Assembly (NCBI GenBank): GCA_943332615.1
Contig: CALQQB010000005.1
Location: forward strand, 62,001 to 126,000
Direction of reading: 5' to 3'
Origin: Phenylobacterium deserti
GTDB taxonomy: Bacteria; Pseudomonadota; Alphaproteobacteria; Caulobacterales; Caulobacteraceae
Length of the DNA stretch: 64,000 nt
Part shown: one piece after another, positions 54,792 to 62,499 of the stretch
Layout of the letters: the number at the start of each line of letters is the position of its first letter
Position numbering within the stretch: the first letter of the stretch is position 1
The notes under the pieces: generated by a model
The model's database searches: none
Told to the model about the DNA's origin: nothing
Seen by the model: the letters and a program-made list of their open reading frames with translations, nothing else
Program-made: the position numbers and the translations under genes

Positions 54792-55244
54792 TTTATCGTT
54801 TCCTCATAAACATTTGTTACGAATAACATGATAAGTTTATGAGTAACTTATTCCTACCAAATTCCAGCCATACAGAAATACAGCTTTTCCAAGCACCTCG
54901 TTGGATGAAGTTAACTTTTACATATTTGTTAATGAGAAACTTATTGGTGATTTATATGTCGATGCGCTTCGCTTTCGACATTCGATTTCGTTTGATGCTT
55001 CGCTTCAGCTTCGCCTTCGCTTGATCAACCTTCAATCGACGTTTCTCAAAACTTTAGTAGTAGACAGTGCTTCTCTAGAAAAAGGTAATACTGAGCTAAA
55101 GACGCTGGAATATCATTCAGCATCTTCGCTCAGCATGTGAATGTGAGTCATTTATAAACGAGCGAGACGCTCTGACCTGCTGTCAGAAAAGTCGTCCCAA
55201 TGTGTTCCTGTTCTTAGTGACCCGCTCTATGTTAGTTTGATCGA
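54792..55244. other. Gene-poor AT-rich region with repeats
   Basis: No convincing gene. Contains near-identical 16-mers at 54837-54852 and 54930-54945, an ATAAGTT/AACTTAT inverted repeat (54831-54851), and a run of TTCGCTT-like motifs at 54960-55025. It lies between a recombinase and a HUH Rep gene, so a replication origin or recombination site is plausible. A 79-codon frame at 54901-55140 is probably fortuitous. Confidence 0.5.
54837..54945. repeat. Pair of 16-bp direct repeats
   Basis: TTATGAGTAACTTATT and TAATGAGAAACTTATT differ at 2 of 16 positions and lie 93 bases apart. Confidence 0.6.
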
Positions 55245-55811
55245 CTATTCGATCAGTAGGCGATCTAAGCCTCGCTTGGCGCTGTAGAATGTCGAGTTGA
55301 TCTTCTCTCTGGCTGTCTCAACGAACTTTATGACGACGCCATACTTTCCACGCATCATCCACCCATTGTCATTCGCTATACGTCTGATTGTGTCACGAAA
55401 GTAGATTTCGCTCATGTCGCTTGGTTTGGTCAGCATGATGTGCAGATGATAGCGTTTGCCATCAATTCCCCCTTCAATCGTTGCAACGTTACCAAGCATG
55501 AGTTTATGCTTTTGCCACAGCGATTGAGGCTGAGTTCGTTTTGAGAGCGCACGCACGAAGCTACGATAGGTCTTGCAGTAGATTTCGTCGTCGCCACGAG
55601 CCTTTGTCGTCATGCCATTATCAGCCTTGATCTTTCTGCCCTGCTTCAATTGAATCGTGACGAAATGAGTAGGCTTCAATCGATTTACGAGTTCGAAGGA
55701 TGCGTTCTCAGCAATGCTGTACTCATGATCTGCAATCTTGTTGATGACCTCGCCACTCATTCTCATTCTGCGCTTATAATCCTTCACATGCTGAGAGTAA
55801 TATTCTTTCAT
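55245..55811 (-). CDS. HUH-type replication initiator / relaxase-like protein
   Basis: A 188-residue protein with motif I H-F-V-T-I-Q-L (49-55), the metal-binding motif H-L-H-I-M-L (122-127) and Y176-x-x-K179 (F-Y-S-A-K). This triad defines HUH endonucleases that nick DNA and form a 5'-phosphotyrosine link. It is short, like Rep proteins of small rolling-circle plasmids. It may replicate or mobilise the excised island. ATG 55811 has AAGGAC 8 bases upstream; the longer frame to 55883 is rejected. Confidence 0.78.
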   Translation of the reverse strand: MKEYYSQHVKDYKRRMRMSGEVINKIADHEYSIAENASFELVNRLKPTHFVTIQLKQGRKIKADNGMTTKARGDDEIYCKTYRSFVRALSKRTQPQSLWQKHKLMLGNVATIEGGIDGKRYHLHIMLTKPSDMSEIYFRDTIRRIANDNGWMMRGKYGVVIKFVETAREKINSTFYSAKRGLDRLLIE

Positions 55812-55818
55812 TTTAATA

Positions 55819-55917
55819 GTCCTTCGCTGAGCGAAGCAATAAATAGTCTTGATTAGAAAAAGACCTCCACGTCTCTTTTTCAATTATTGCCTGCACAGTT
55901 ATTTATTAGCGAAGGAC
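55819..55917. promoter_or_regulatory. Inverted-repeat promoter region between Rep and the divergent gene
   Basis: GTCCTTCGCT (55819-55828) and AGCGAAGGAC (55908-55917) are exact 10-bp inverted copies, each holding a ribosome site; inside lie AATAAATA and TATTTATT (55838/55900). A symmetric two-way promoter or operator, possibly also a nick site. Confidence 0.55.
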
Positions 55918-55923
55918 GAAAAC

Positions 55924-56229
55924 GTGAAAAAAGTTATACTAGACGAGATTTTTGAAACATTGAGTGGAGTGGGTGTTGTCTCGACTGAAGGAGAGTTCAG
56001 TCAAGATTGGCTTGGGCATTGCGAAAGCTATCTCAGAACACTGCGCTTCAAAAACGCAGAACCAAGTATGGGCGCTTTAGCGATTTGTAGTGTCAGACTA
56101 CAAAAAGTGGGCAGAGAGATGGTTGCTTCGAAGCATCATCAACATGTAGGTCTACGCTTCCTCGCTTTGAGCGAGAAGTGCCACGATCAGATCAATCAAG
56201 ACGCTGTAGAGCTTCAGCTAGCAGACTGA
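55924..56229 (+). CDS. Hypothetical protein (101 aa)
   Basis: A 101-residue protein starting with GTG. Sequence V-I-L-D-E-I-F-E-T-L then S-Q-D-W-L-G-H-C-E-S-Y-L-R-T-L-R matches a family of small alphaproteobacterial proteins (DUF6626-like), which have no known function. AAGGA precedes the GTG by 7 bases. Its end overlaps the convergent TGT-like gene by 16 bases. Confidence 0.6.
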   Translation: MKKVILDEIFETLSGVGVVSTEGEFSQDWLGHCESYLRTLRFKNAEPSMGALAICSVRLQKVGREMVASKHHQHVGLRFLALSEKCHDQINQDAVELQLAD

Positions 56230-57599
56230 TCGTCCTTAGGTTGCTGATAGCGCCCTAGCGTTGCGAGAAGCGTTGCATTGTCTGCTAGCGCCTTCTCGCA
56301 ATCTTCCTTCTCAAAGAACGTGTCCATCATCGCAACGAAGTCGTCTAACTCAGATGGGACTTGATTGCTCGATGTGCGTGGCTTGGTTAGCACTAGGTCG
56401 CATGAATCTAGCGCAGCTTTGTGAAAGACGTAGATGTTGTGATTTGTCATCAGATGCTCAGCGAAGCTGTCCACTCTGTGATCTCTGTATAGCTCTTTGT
56501 GAAAGTTCAGATCGTTGAGCGTGAAGAAGGTTGAGAGAGGGGAATCGCTTGGCAACGATTTTATGACCTCTCCTCTAGCGAGAAGCACATTCTGCTCGAT
56601 GCGTTCGCTGCTCATGGTCCACGTACTAAGATCGTTTGTGAACGTTGGAGCTTTGTACATAGCACGTTGCTGACCACTGCCTTGATGTGGTGAGCTGCTG
56701 TCGTAGCTGATCGTGATATCGTGTCCCAATGCCTTGCTAAGCGACTGCTGTATCGCTGAGTAAACGACACTGAAAATGGGAGGTGAGTTCTGTAGCAGAT
56801 GGAACCATTCAGATTTATCGAGCTTCTTCTCTCGCATCAATCGATGGCACCAACGCAACAAATTGTTGAGCAGCTTCGTCGAGCCACCATAAGCCCATCC
56901 TTCAAACTCAAAGTCTTTGACTGCTTGGTACCAACGTTCGCCTGTGCCATTTCCAATATCTTGCAAGACACTCAGAAACTTCGTGCCTCCTCCACTGACT
57001 TGCCCTCGATTGTCGCTGAAGAACTTGAGATTATCGACACTCAGATCAATCAACTGATCGACACTGAGATTTCGCAGAACGCTTTTGCTGTCCTTGTTCG
57101 CTTCCTTGCTTCCCCATAGCACCATGTCGAGTGTCATCGCATAGTCAGTGTACATCTCTAGCCAACGCAGAGTGCGCTTTCTGAAGCCAACGTCTTGCCA
57201 CTGAGAGACGAGCTTCGAAGGGTTGGTTGCTAAACTATTGAGAGCTTGCTGCTCGTCTCTGTTTTTGATGACGCCAGTTCCAAGCTGAAAGCCACCACTA
57301 TCGCCAATGACGATTGATTGCCCTCGCTTGCGATCACGTATCATGTCATTGTTTCGAAGCTGAGCTTTGTCGAATTGCCCACTGCTGTAGAGCGTATAAG
57401 CGCAACTCCAAAGCTGACTGCTTGGGTCTAAGAAATCTAGATCACGAACTCGAAAGCTGTTTGGCAGATCGCCATCACGCACGTCTCTATTCTGCTTAGT
57501 AGCAAACTGAGCATATCCACTTTGCAGCGATGGAATGTAGATAGCGTAGCGATTGTCACGATATCGCTTCGTGAGATCCTCGCCCTTAAGCATCAGCAT
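56214..57599 (-). CDS. tRNA-guanine-transglycosylase-fold protein (DpdA/TGT-like)
   Basis: A 461-residue protein with the TGT hallmark D-S-G-G-F-Q (about residues 100-105), a later T-L-D-M with conserved Asp near 158, L-S-V-L-Q-D-I-G in place of the G-I-V-Q-G strand, G-W-A-Y-G-G (about 234-239) in place of G-Y-A-I-G-G, and D-S-S-S-P with a candidate nucleophile Asp near 300. The zinc site (CxCxxC...H) of tRNA enzymes is not seen. Such divergent members include DpdA, which puts 7-deazaguanine bases into DNA. Substrate here (tRNA or DNA) is unknown. It follows the 577-residue gene with overlap. Confidence 0.72.
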   Translation of the reverse strand: MLMLKGEDLTKRYRDNRYAIYIPSLQSGYAQFATKQNRDVRDGDLPNSFRVRDLDFLDPSSQLWSCAYTLYSSGQFDKAQLRNNDMIRDRKRGQSIVIGDSGGFQLGTGVIKNRDEQQALNSLATNPSKLVSQWQDVGFRKRTLRWLEMYTDYAMTLDMVLWGSKEANKDSKSVLRNLSVDQLIDLSVDNLKFFSDNRGQVSGGGTKFLSVLQDIGNGTGERWYQAVKDFEFEGWAYGGSTKLLNNLLRWCHRLMREKKLDKSEWFHLLQNSPPIFSVVYSAIQQSLSKALGHDITISYDSSSPHQGSGQQRAMYKAPTFTNDLSTWTMSSERIEQNVLLARGEVIKSLPSDSPLSTFFTLNDLNFHKELYRDHRVDSFAEHLMTNHNIYVFHKAALDSCDLVLTKPRTSSNQVPSELDDFVAMMDTFFEKEDCEKALADNATLLATLGRYQQPKDDQSAS

Positions 57600-59319
57600 C
57601 AAACTTCGTGAAGTGATCTGCGATGCGCTTGCCCTTCACGTCACATGATGGAACGAACGCAGTATGCTTTGCTGTAGCTGTCTCGTAGCTGATCGACATG
57701 AGCGTCGAGTTACCCTTGATCTGCACGTTACCCAACAGCGTCAGAGTTCGCAGTGTTGCAAAAAGCTCGATCACATCAAGTGGTGAGACTGTGATTTCAT
57801 TGCTCAGATTGTTGAGCCTTGTGAGCTTCGCATCCTTGCCATAGCTGCTTGCTGCTTTGTCCCCAAAGCGAGTAAAGCCCTCAATGGGCTGATAATATGA
57901 GCGCACTTCGAGATGGTCGTCAGCTACAGCAAACTGTATTGCCTTATTGTGACTAAGCGATATGCGTGTGCCAACGCCTTCGATCCACGCATCGAAGTGC
58001 TTTGCACAAAGATGATCGATGAACGTTTTGTTTGCTGAAAGTTCCCAATCGAAGCTGATTTCATCAAGATTTTTTATCGTGGGCTGACGTTGAATAGCTT
58101 CGTCTAAATTGTCGTAATCGTAGAAATATGCGTCCCTTGATGCGCTCGTGAAATCGTTTTTGAGCGTCAAACGCTTGCTAGCTAAGAGTGGCTTCGTCAC
58201 ATCGCTGAGAGCGTCTGTGGGTTCAGATGTGTAGAGCGCAATCATACCATTGTTGATCAAATCTGTTTCGAGCCAATAACGATCTGCGCCACGCAAAAAC
58301 ATCGTACTATCGAGCGAAATCGTCATCTCTTTGGGTTGAGAGATTGTGAGCAGACTTGCTTTGCTAATCCTCTTACTAACGAGAACTCGCCCATCTTTCG
58401 TGAGGACCAATCGCACTGATTCAGCCACGTCTTGCTTTTTAGCACCCTCTTTGATGCTGACCTTGTGCGTCATGAAAAACTTGTCTCGCACACCACGCTT
58501 GTGAAGCGCCTTAGGCACGATGTGTGGGCGCAGACATTCTACTAGTAGACGCAGCATTGGAGTGAGTTTGGATTGGTCGAACTCAACGCATTCGAGAACT
58601 GCTCTCTCTACCAAATCTGTATCGTTCGATGTGCCAAGTACAACGAGTTTGCCATTGCCATCACGCTTAGCAAGCAGAACGAGCAAATCGCTGCCTGTCC
58701 TATTTTCAGTGTTAACAGCAACGTCGCCCACATCGATTTTGGCAACGCCTTTGGCTGCTGCGATGTGATCAGTTTGACGCTTCAGAAGTTCTTTCTGAAC
58801 TGCCTTTTCGATGTTCTTAACACTCGATTTTGTCTTCTTTTTTGGTTCATCAATAACGCCATCGTCATCGTCAAACTGCAAACTGCCCTTGAGCTTAACG
58901 CCCTTCAATCCACCATTGTCTTCAATGTAAGCTACAAGCTCGTCCTCTGCATTGCGCTTGTAGAGATGGGGGTTTTCTACGAACTCTTCGTGCAACGCTG
59001 CGATTGTCTTCGCTAGTGACGAAACGTGCGCCCATCGCTCGCCATGAATGTCCCAAATCAGTCTAACCAATGGATTGAAGTTTATGCGATTGCTCAGATT
59101 ATTGTTGGCGATACCCTTTGCAGCATAAAGAGCATCTAGATAACCTTGCTGCTGATCAGCATTTCGCCACCACACATATGCTCGTGCAACTGACTGCCAC
59201 TTTAGCGCCCTTGAGCTTTCTTCGAGCTTTTTTGCTGCTTTCTCGTGTCGATCTTGTTTCTCAACGACTTTGATCAGTTTCTCTAACTGCTTGTCGAGCG
59301 ACCCTTCTGATTTAGCCAT
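57586..59319 (-). CDS. Unknown 577-residue partner of the TGT-like protein
   Basis: A 577-residue protein. Residues 1-60 form a Lys/Glu-rich coiled coil; a basic acidic-patched middle (about 150-200, D-D-D-D-G) follows; the last 150 residues show beta-hairpin repeats ending I-S-Y-E-T-A-T-A-K-H-T-A-F-V-P, which recalls a sliding-clamp-like fold, though this is tentative. No enzyme motif is recognised. ATG 59319 follows GGGGGGAG and is preferred to GTG 59445. The TGT-like gene overlaps its end, so the two are co-translated. Confidence 0.6.
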   Translation of the reverse strand: MAKSEGSLDKQLEKLIKVVEKQDRHEKAAKKLEESSRALKWQSVARAYVWWRNADQQQGYLDALYAAKGIANNNLSNRINFNPLVRLIWDIHGERWAHVSSLAKTIAALHEEFVENPHLYKRNAEDELVAYIEDNGGLKGVKLKGSLQFDDDDGVIDEPKKKTKSSVKNIEKAVQKELLKRQTDHIAAAKGVAKIDVGDVAVNTENRTGSDLLVLLAKRDGNGKLVVLGTSNDTDLVERAVLECVEFDQSKLTPMLRLLVECLRPHIVPKALHKRGVRDKFFMTHKVSIKEGAKKQDVAESVRLVLTKDGRVLVSKRISKASLLTISQPKEMTISLDSTMFLRGADRYWLETDLINNGMIALYTSEPTDALSDVTKPLLASKRLTLKNDFTSASRDAYFYDYDNLDEAIQRQPTIKNLDEISFDWELSANKTFIDHLCAKHFDAWIEGVGTRISLSHNKAIQFAVADDHLEVRSYYQPIEGFTRFGDKAASSYGKDAKLTRLNNLSNEITVSPLDVIELFATLRTLTLLGNVQIKGNSTLMSISYETATAKHTAFVPSCDVKGKRIADHFTKFDADA

Positions 59320-59490
59320 GCTGCTCCCCCCATTATTGCTTGATGCTAGCACGATGGCTTGCTGCATCAATAGGGATCGTTGCTGAAGGACAGTTGGGTG
59401 CGCTCGACGGTGGTGACTCATCTTGAGATTAGCTGACTTGTGCACCCCATGCTGCGCCTATATAAGCCTAGCTGAAAGCATGGAGGTCAT

Positions 59491-59727
59491 ATGACTACGC
59501 ATCATCACGAGCCTATCGTATGCGAGTGCGGGCACAAAGGAACACTGGATTGGTCTGAAAACGACCAGCCTTTCAGTAAGCAATGGGAAAGCTACAGCTT
59601 GTCGAGCTTTGAGGGCAAATCCTTCTATATCGAGGGGTGGACTACATCTGTGGATGCATTGGTCCGCATGAATCCTAAGTGTCCTTCGTGTAGTGAAGTT
59701 GGAAAAGTCAGTCTTGCAAAGTCCTGA
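59491..59727 (+). CDS. Zinc-ribbon small protein (78 aa)
   Basis: A 78-residue protein with C-E-C-G-H near the N-terminus and C-P-S-C near the C-terminus, a four-cysteine zinc-ribbon. GGAGGT precedes the ATG by 5 bases. It lies divergent from the TGT-like operon and could be its regulator or partner. Confidence 0.7.
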   Translation: MTTHHHEPIVCECGHKGTLDWSENDQPFSKQWESYSLSSFEGKSFYIEGWTTSVDALVRMNPKCPSCSEVGKVSLAKS

Positions 59728-59820
59728 CTCCAACTTGAGATCCGACCCAGTTGAAATGCTCCTTGAACGTGATAAGCCTCTGTGAAATCAGCGACATGAT
59801 TGCTTCACGCGGGAGGGGTA

Positions 59821-60681
59821 ATGAGAGGGACGAATCGAGCCAATAAACAATGGCTTATTTTCATCGACACCAACATCTTGCTCGATTTTTATAGGCAGGG
59901 TGAAAGTGCCATTCGTCAGATCAGTCTGCTCGAAAAACACAAAAACTCCCTTATCATTACTGATCAAGTGTGGATGGAGTTTCTGAAAAATCGTCAGCAA
60001 GTTCTGATGGGTACCGTGAATGCGCTCAAGCAACCTGACAGTATTACATTTCCACCCTTTCTCTCTGATTATCAGCCTGCAAAGACAGTTGCGGGATCGC
60101 TTAAAAACGCATCCACGAACTTCAAAAAAGTCAGACGCAAGATAGATAATATGATCTCCAACCCTGCTTCGCACGATGATGTTTACAAAGGGCTGCTCAA
60201 AATATTTTCGCACGTTGGCGATTACACACTCACCAGAGATGACGAGGTAAAGCACTGCATTCGAAGCCTCGCTCAGAAGCGTTTTACGCTTGGCTATCCT
60301 CCACGCAAGGCATCAGATAACTCGATAGGCGATGCAATTAACTGGGAGTGGATTGTTCACTGCGCTATGCAGAGTGCTGACAAGCGAAACATCATGATTG
60401 TTTCTCGTGACAACGATTATGGAATCAGCGTTGGACAAGATCGCTATCTCAATGATTGGCTAATCAAAGAGTTCAAAGAACGGGTCAGCACCAAGCGGCA
60501 GATAGAACTATCACCCAAGCTCACGGTCGCATTGAAACGTATGGATGAGCAGGTCTCTCGCAGTGAAGAGCGTGAGGAGGCTGCTATCATCGCATCGTTT
60601 ACTAAGGCTGCTCACACGCTCGAGGAGCTCAAGATCAAGTATTTGATTGAAGCATCTGACAAGGATAGCGGTGAAGTTTGA
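59821..60681 (+). CDS. PIN-domain nuclease (PIN_8/DUF4935-like)
   Basis: A 286-residue protein with the PIN start F-I-D-T-N-I-L-L-D-F-Y (first catalytic Asp at 16), G-D-A-I-N-W-E-W-I in the middle and V-S-R-D-N-D-Y-G near residue 195-202. Large PIN_8 proteins lack an antitoxin and occur in anti-phage settings (for example with ATPases). GGGAGGGG 3-10 bases before ATG 59821 supports this start over 59800. Confidence 0.8.
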   Translation: MRGTNRANKQWLIFIDTNILLDFYRQGESAIRQISLLEKHKNSLIITDQVWMEFLKNRQQVLMGTVNALKQPDSITFPPFLSDYQPAKTVAGSLKNASTNFKKVRRKIDNMISNPASHDDVYKGLLKIFSHVGDYTLTRDDEVKHCIRSLAQKRFTLGYPPRKASDNSIGDAINWEWIVHCAMQSADKRNIMIVSRDNDYGISVGQDRYLNDWLIKEFKERVSTKRQIELSPKLTVALKRMDEQVSRSEEREEAAIIASFTKAAHTLEELKIKYLIEASDKDSGEV

Positions 60682-60686
60682 ACGAG

Positions 60687-60701
60687 ACTCAATAGTTGAG
60701 T
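60687..60701 (+). terminator. Short hairpin after the PIN gene
   Basis: ACTCAA-TAG-TTGAGT, 6-bp stem, followed by TT. Weak terminator candidate. Confidence 0.4.
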
Positions 60702-60759
60702 TTCGATAACGTTGACAGCGTGATTTTGGTAGGAATATCATCGGCAAGGATTCAGAATC

Positions 60760-60781
60760 TCATTCTCAAAAAGGAGAATGA
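60760..60781 (+). promoter_or_regulatory. Hairpin covering the ribosome site of the next gene
   Basis: TCATTCTC and GAGAATGA pair around 6 bases; the AGGAG of the downstream gene (60772-60776) lies partly in the stem, ending 10 bases before ATG 60786. Translation may be off until the hairpin is melted. Confidence 0.5.
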
Positions 60782-60785
60782 AACT

Positions 60786-61232
60786 ATGTCATCGCTATCA
60801 AAACTAACCATCAAAGCCGTTTCTCGTCAGTCCAAACTCAGCCCCATTGAAGCTCGTCGCAATAAATTGCTTGCTGGCATCAACGAGCAAATGGAAGTCG
60901 CTGATGCTGCGATGCGAGGTGAGCAATATGCTGTCACGGCTCCGCAATGGACGAAGAATGAAGCTGGCGAGAAGGTGCGTGTGCAGCGGCAGAAGGTCGT
61001 GCGTTCATGGTTCTTCGCACAAGACGGTGGGTTCTATGTGCAGTGCAAGTATGGGGCAAAGACAGTCCCACTTACAAAAGATGGTAATGCCGTTTTCGTG
61101 AAAGAGCTTGCTGCCGTGAAGCCCAGTCTTGAGTTGCTACGCAGTGCGATAGCAAACGGAGAACTGGATGCTAACATTGAGAATGCTATAAAAAGCCTGC
61201 AAAAGCGCCATAAACTTACGATCTCTTCATGA
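60786..61232 (+). CDS. Phage/mobile-element protein (DUF6641-like)
   Basis: A 148-residue basic protein beginning M-S-S-L-S-K-L-T-I-K-A-V-S with a conserved S-P-I-E-A-R-R-N-K-L-L-A motif. This resembles a family of small proteins found in phages and islands (DUF6641), of unknown function. The frame from 60696 is longer but lacks a ribosome site. Confidence 0.65.
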   Translation: MSSLSKLTIKAVSRQSKLSPIEARRNKLLAGINEQMEVADAAMRGEQYAVTAPQWTKNEAGEKVRVQRQKVVRSWFFAQDGGFYVQCKYGAKTVPLTKDGNAVFVKELAAVKPSLELLRSAIANGELDANIENAIKSLQKRHKLTISS

Positions 61233-61406
61233 TTTAAATATAGCAGAATAATAGCAGGATAAATTTATATACCAATAACTTACTGTTATAACTGTATATT
61301 TTACACTTTACTATTAGCGAAGCGATGATCCTCCCCCTTCCTCGCCACCTCCGCCGCGATCTCGCCCTTATCGGCGGCGATCTACGGGCATGAACGGGCA
61401 ACGGGC
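61233..61406. other. Right island junction
   Basis: About 170 bases: first AT-rich, with TAGCAG pair at 61241-61257, then switching near 61330 to GC-rich host sequence. No gene. The composition break marks the island end. Confidence 0.6.
61241..61258. promoter_or_regulatory. Candidate integrase arm-type site, right
   Basis: TAGCAGAATAATAGCAGG matches the left site TAGCAGAATCGTAGCAGG (48753-48770) with two differences, placed within 100 bases of the island's right edge. Confidence 0.6.
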
Positions 61407-62426
61407 ATGAGCGGGCCGCGCATCCTCTTCGTCGTCAATGCCGGCCCGGAGGTCGGCGGCGGCCATGTGATGCGCAGCCTGACCTTGGCGCAGGCGCTGG
61501 AGGCGCAGGGGTGTCGCTGCGGCTTCGTCGGGCCGCCGGCCATGGCCGGATTGCTGGACGCCTTTTCCGCCGACACGCCGCGGATCATCACCGAGGACCC
61601 GGCGCCCGCCGTGGCGCGCGAGGCCTTCGACGCCATCGTCTTCGACCACTATGCCTTGAGCGAACCCGACCACCGCGGCATGGCCGCCGGCCGGCCGGTG
61701 CTGGTCATCGACGACCTGGCCGACCGGCCGCTGGGCACCGACGTAGTCCTGGACTCGGGCCCGGAGCGGAAGGCCGCCGACTACCTGGGCCTGGCGTCGG
61801 AGGAAGCGCGGCTGCTGCTGGGGCCCGGCTTCGCCCCCGTGCGGCCGGAGTTCTCGGCGCTGCGCGCCCCAGCCCTGGCCTGGCGCGGCGAGCCCGTGCA
61901 ACGGATCCTGATCGCCATGGGCCTGACTGACGTGGGCGGGGTCACTGCCCGCGTCGTCGAGCGGGTGCGGCCCCGGGTGCAGGACATCGGGCTCGACATC
62001 GCGCTGGGCGTCGCGGCCCCGAGCGCACCCGGTCTGGAGAAGATCGCCCGCCGCGACCCGCGCCTACTACTGCACGTGGACACCCCACACATGGCGCGCC
62101 TGACCGCCGAGGCCGACATTGGCATCGGCGCGGCAGGCTCCTCGACCTGGGAGCGCTGCACCCTGGGCCTGCCGTCCCTGCTGGTGGTGCTGGCCGACAA
62201 CCAGCGCGGCGCGGCCCGCGCCATGGCCGAACGTGGCGCGGCCCTGGTGGTCGAGGCCGCCGACCCGCAGTTCGACTCCAAGTTCGACCTGCACCTGATG
62301 CGCCTGCTGCGCGATGCCGAATTGCGGCGCCAGCTCGCGACCGCCAGCGCCGAGGTCTGCGACGGCCTGGGGGCCGGTCGCGTCGCCGAGGCCTTCCTGC
62401 GACTGATCGCGGCGCGGCCAGCCTGA
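61407..62426 (+). CDS. pseG: UDP-2,4-diacetamido-trideoxy-altropyranose hydrolase (PseG/FlmD)
   Basis: A 339-residue GT-B-fold hydrolase that removes UDP during synthesis of pseudaminic acid, the sugar on flagellin in Caulobacter. The N-terminus has the nucleotide-sugar motif G-P-E-V-G-G-G-H-V-M-R-S-L-T-L-A and the C-terminal domain I-G-A-A-G-S-S-T-W-E-R. The ATG at 61407 is in host DNA, just right of the island, so the rest of the pse operon may have been separated from its promoter. Confidence 0.88.
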   Translation: MSGPRILFVVNAGPEVGGGHVMRSLTLAQALEAQGCRCGFVGPPAMAGLLDAFSADTPRIITEDPAPAVAREAFDAIVFDHYALSEPDHRGMAAGRPVLVIDDLADRPLGTDVVLDSGPERKAADYLGLASEEARLLLGPGFAPVRPEFSALRAPALAWRGEPVQRILIAMGLTDVGGVTARVVERVRPRVQDIGLDIALGVAAPSAPGLEKIARRDPRLLLHVDTPHMARLTAEADIGIGAAGSSTWERCTLGLPSLLVVLADNQRGAARAMAERGAALVVEAADPQFDSKFDLHLMRLLRDAELRRQLATASAEVCDGLGAGRVAEAFLRLIAARPA

Positions 62427-62499
62427 ATTCAGGCGTCCCTAATCCGACATTAACCCTAAGCGTGTTGCCTGAAGCCTGATCTATCGAGGGGGATCAGGC

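Larger units (their letters stand above)
48685..61258. mobile_element. Integrated genomic island (integrase, HUH Rep, TGT-like pair)
   Basis: The region is clearly AT-richer than both flanks and uses different codons. It starts just after the RTX terminator with a tyrosine integrase and ends before pseG. TAGCAG-N5-TAGCAG pairs occur at 48753, 48806 and 61241, close to both ends. I found no clean core direct repeat by eye, so the exact limits are uncertain by some tens of bases. Cargo: a TGT-like pair, secreted paralogs, PIN nuclease, replication protein. Confidence 0.85.

Noticed and set aside
54901-55140. 79-codon frame in the AT-rich gap
   Set aside because: No ribosome site and it runs through repeats; low-complexity sequence.
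61325-61393. 22-codon frame at the island's right junction
   Set aside because: Too short and without signal; more likely residual host sequence.
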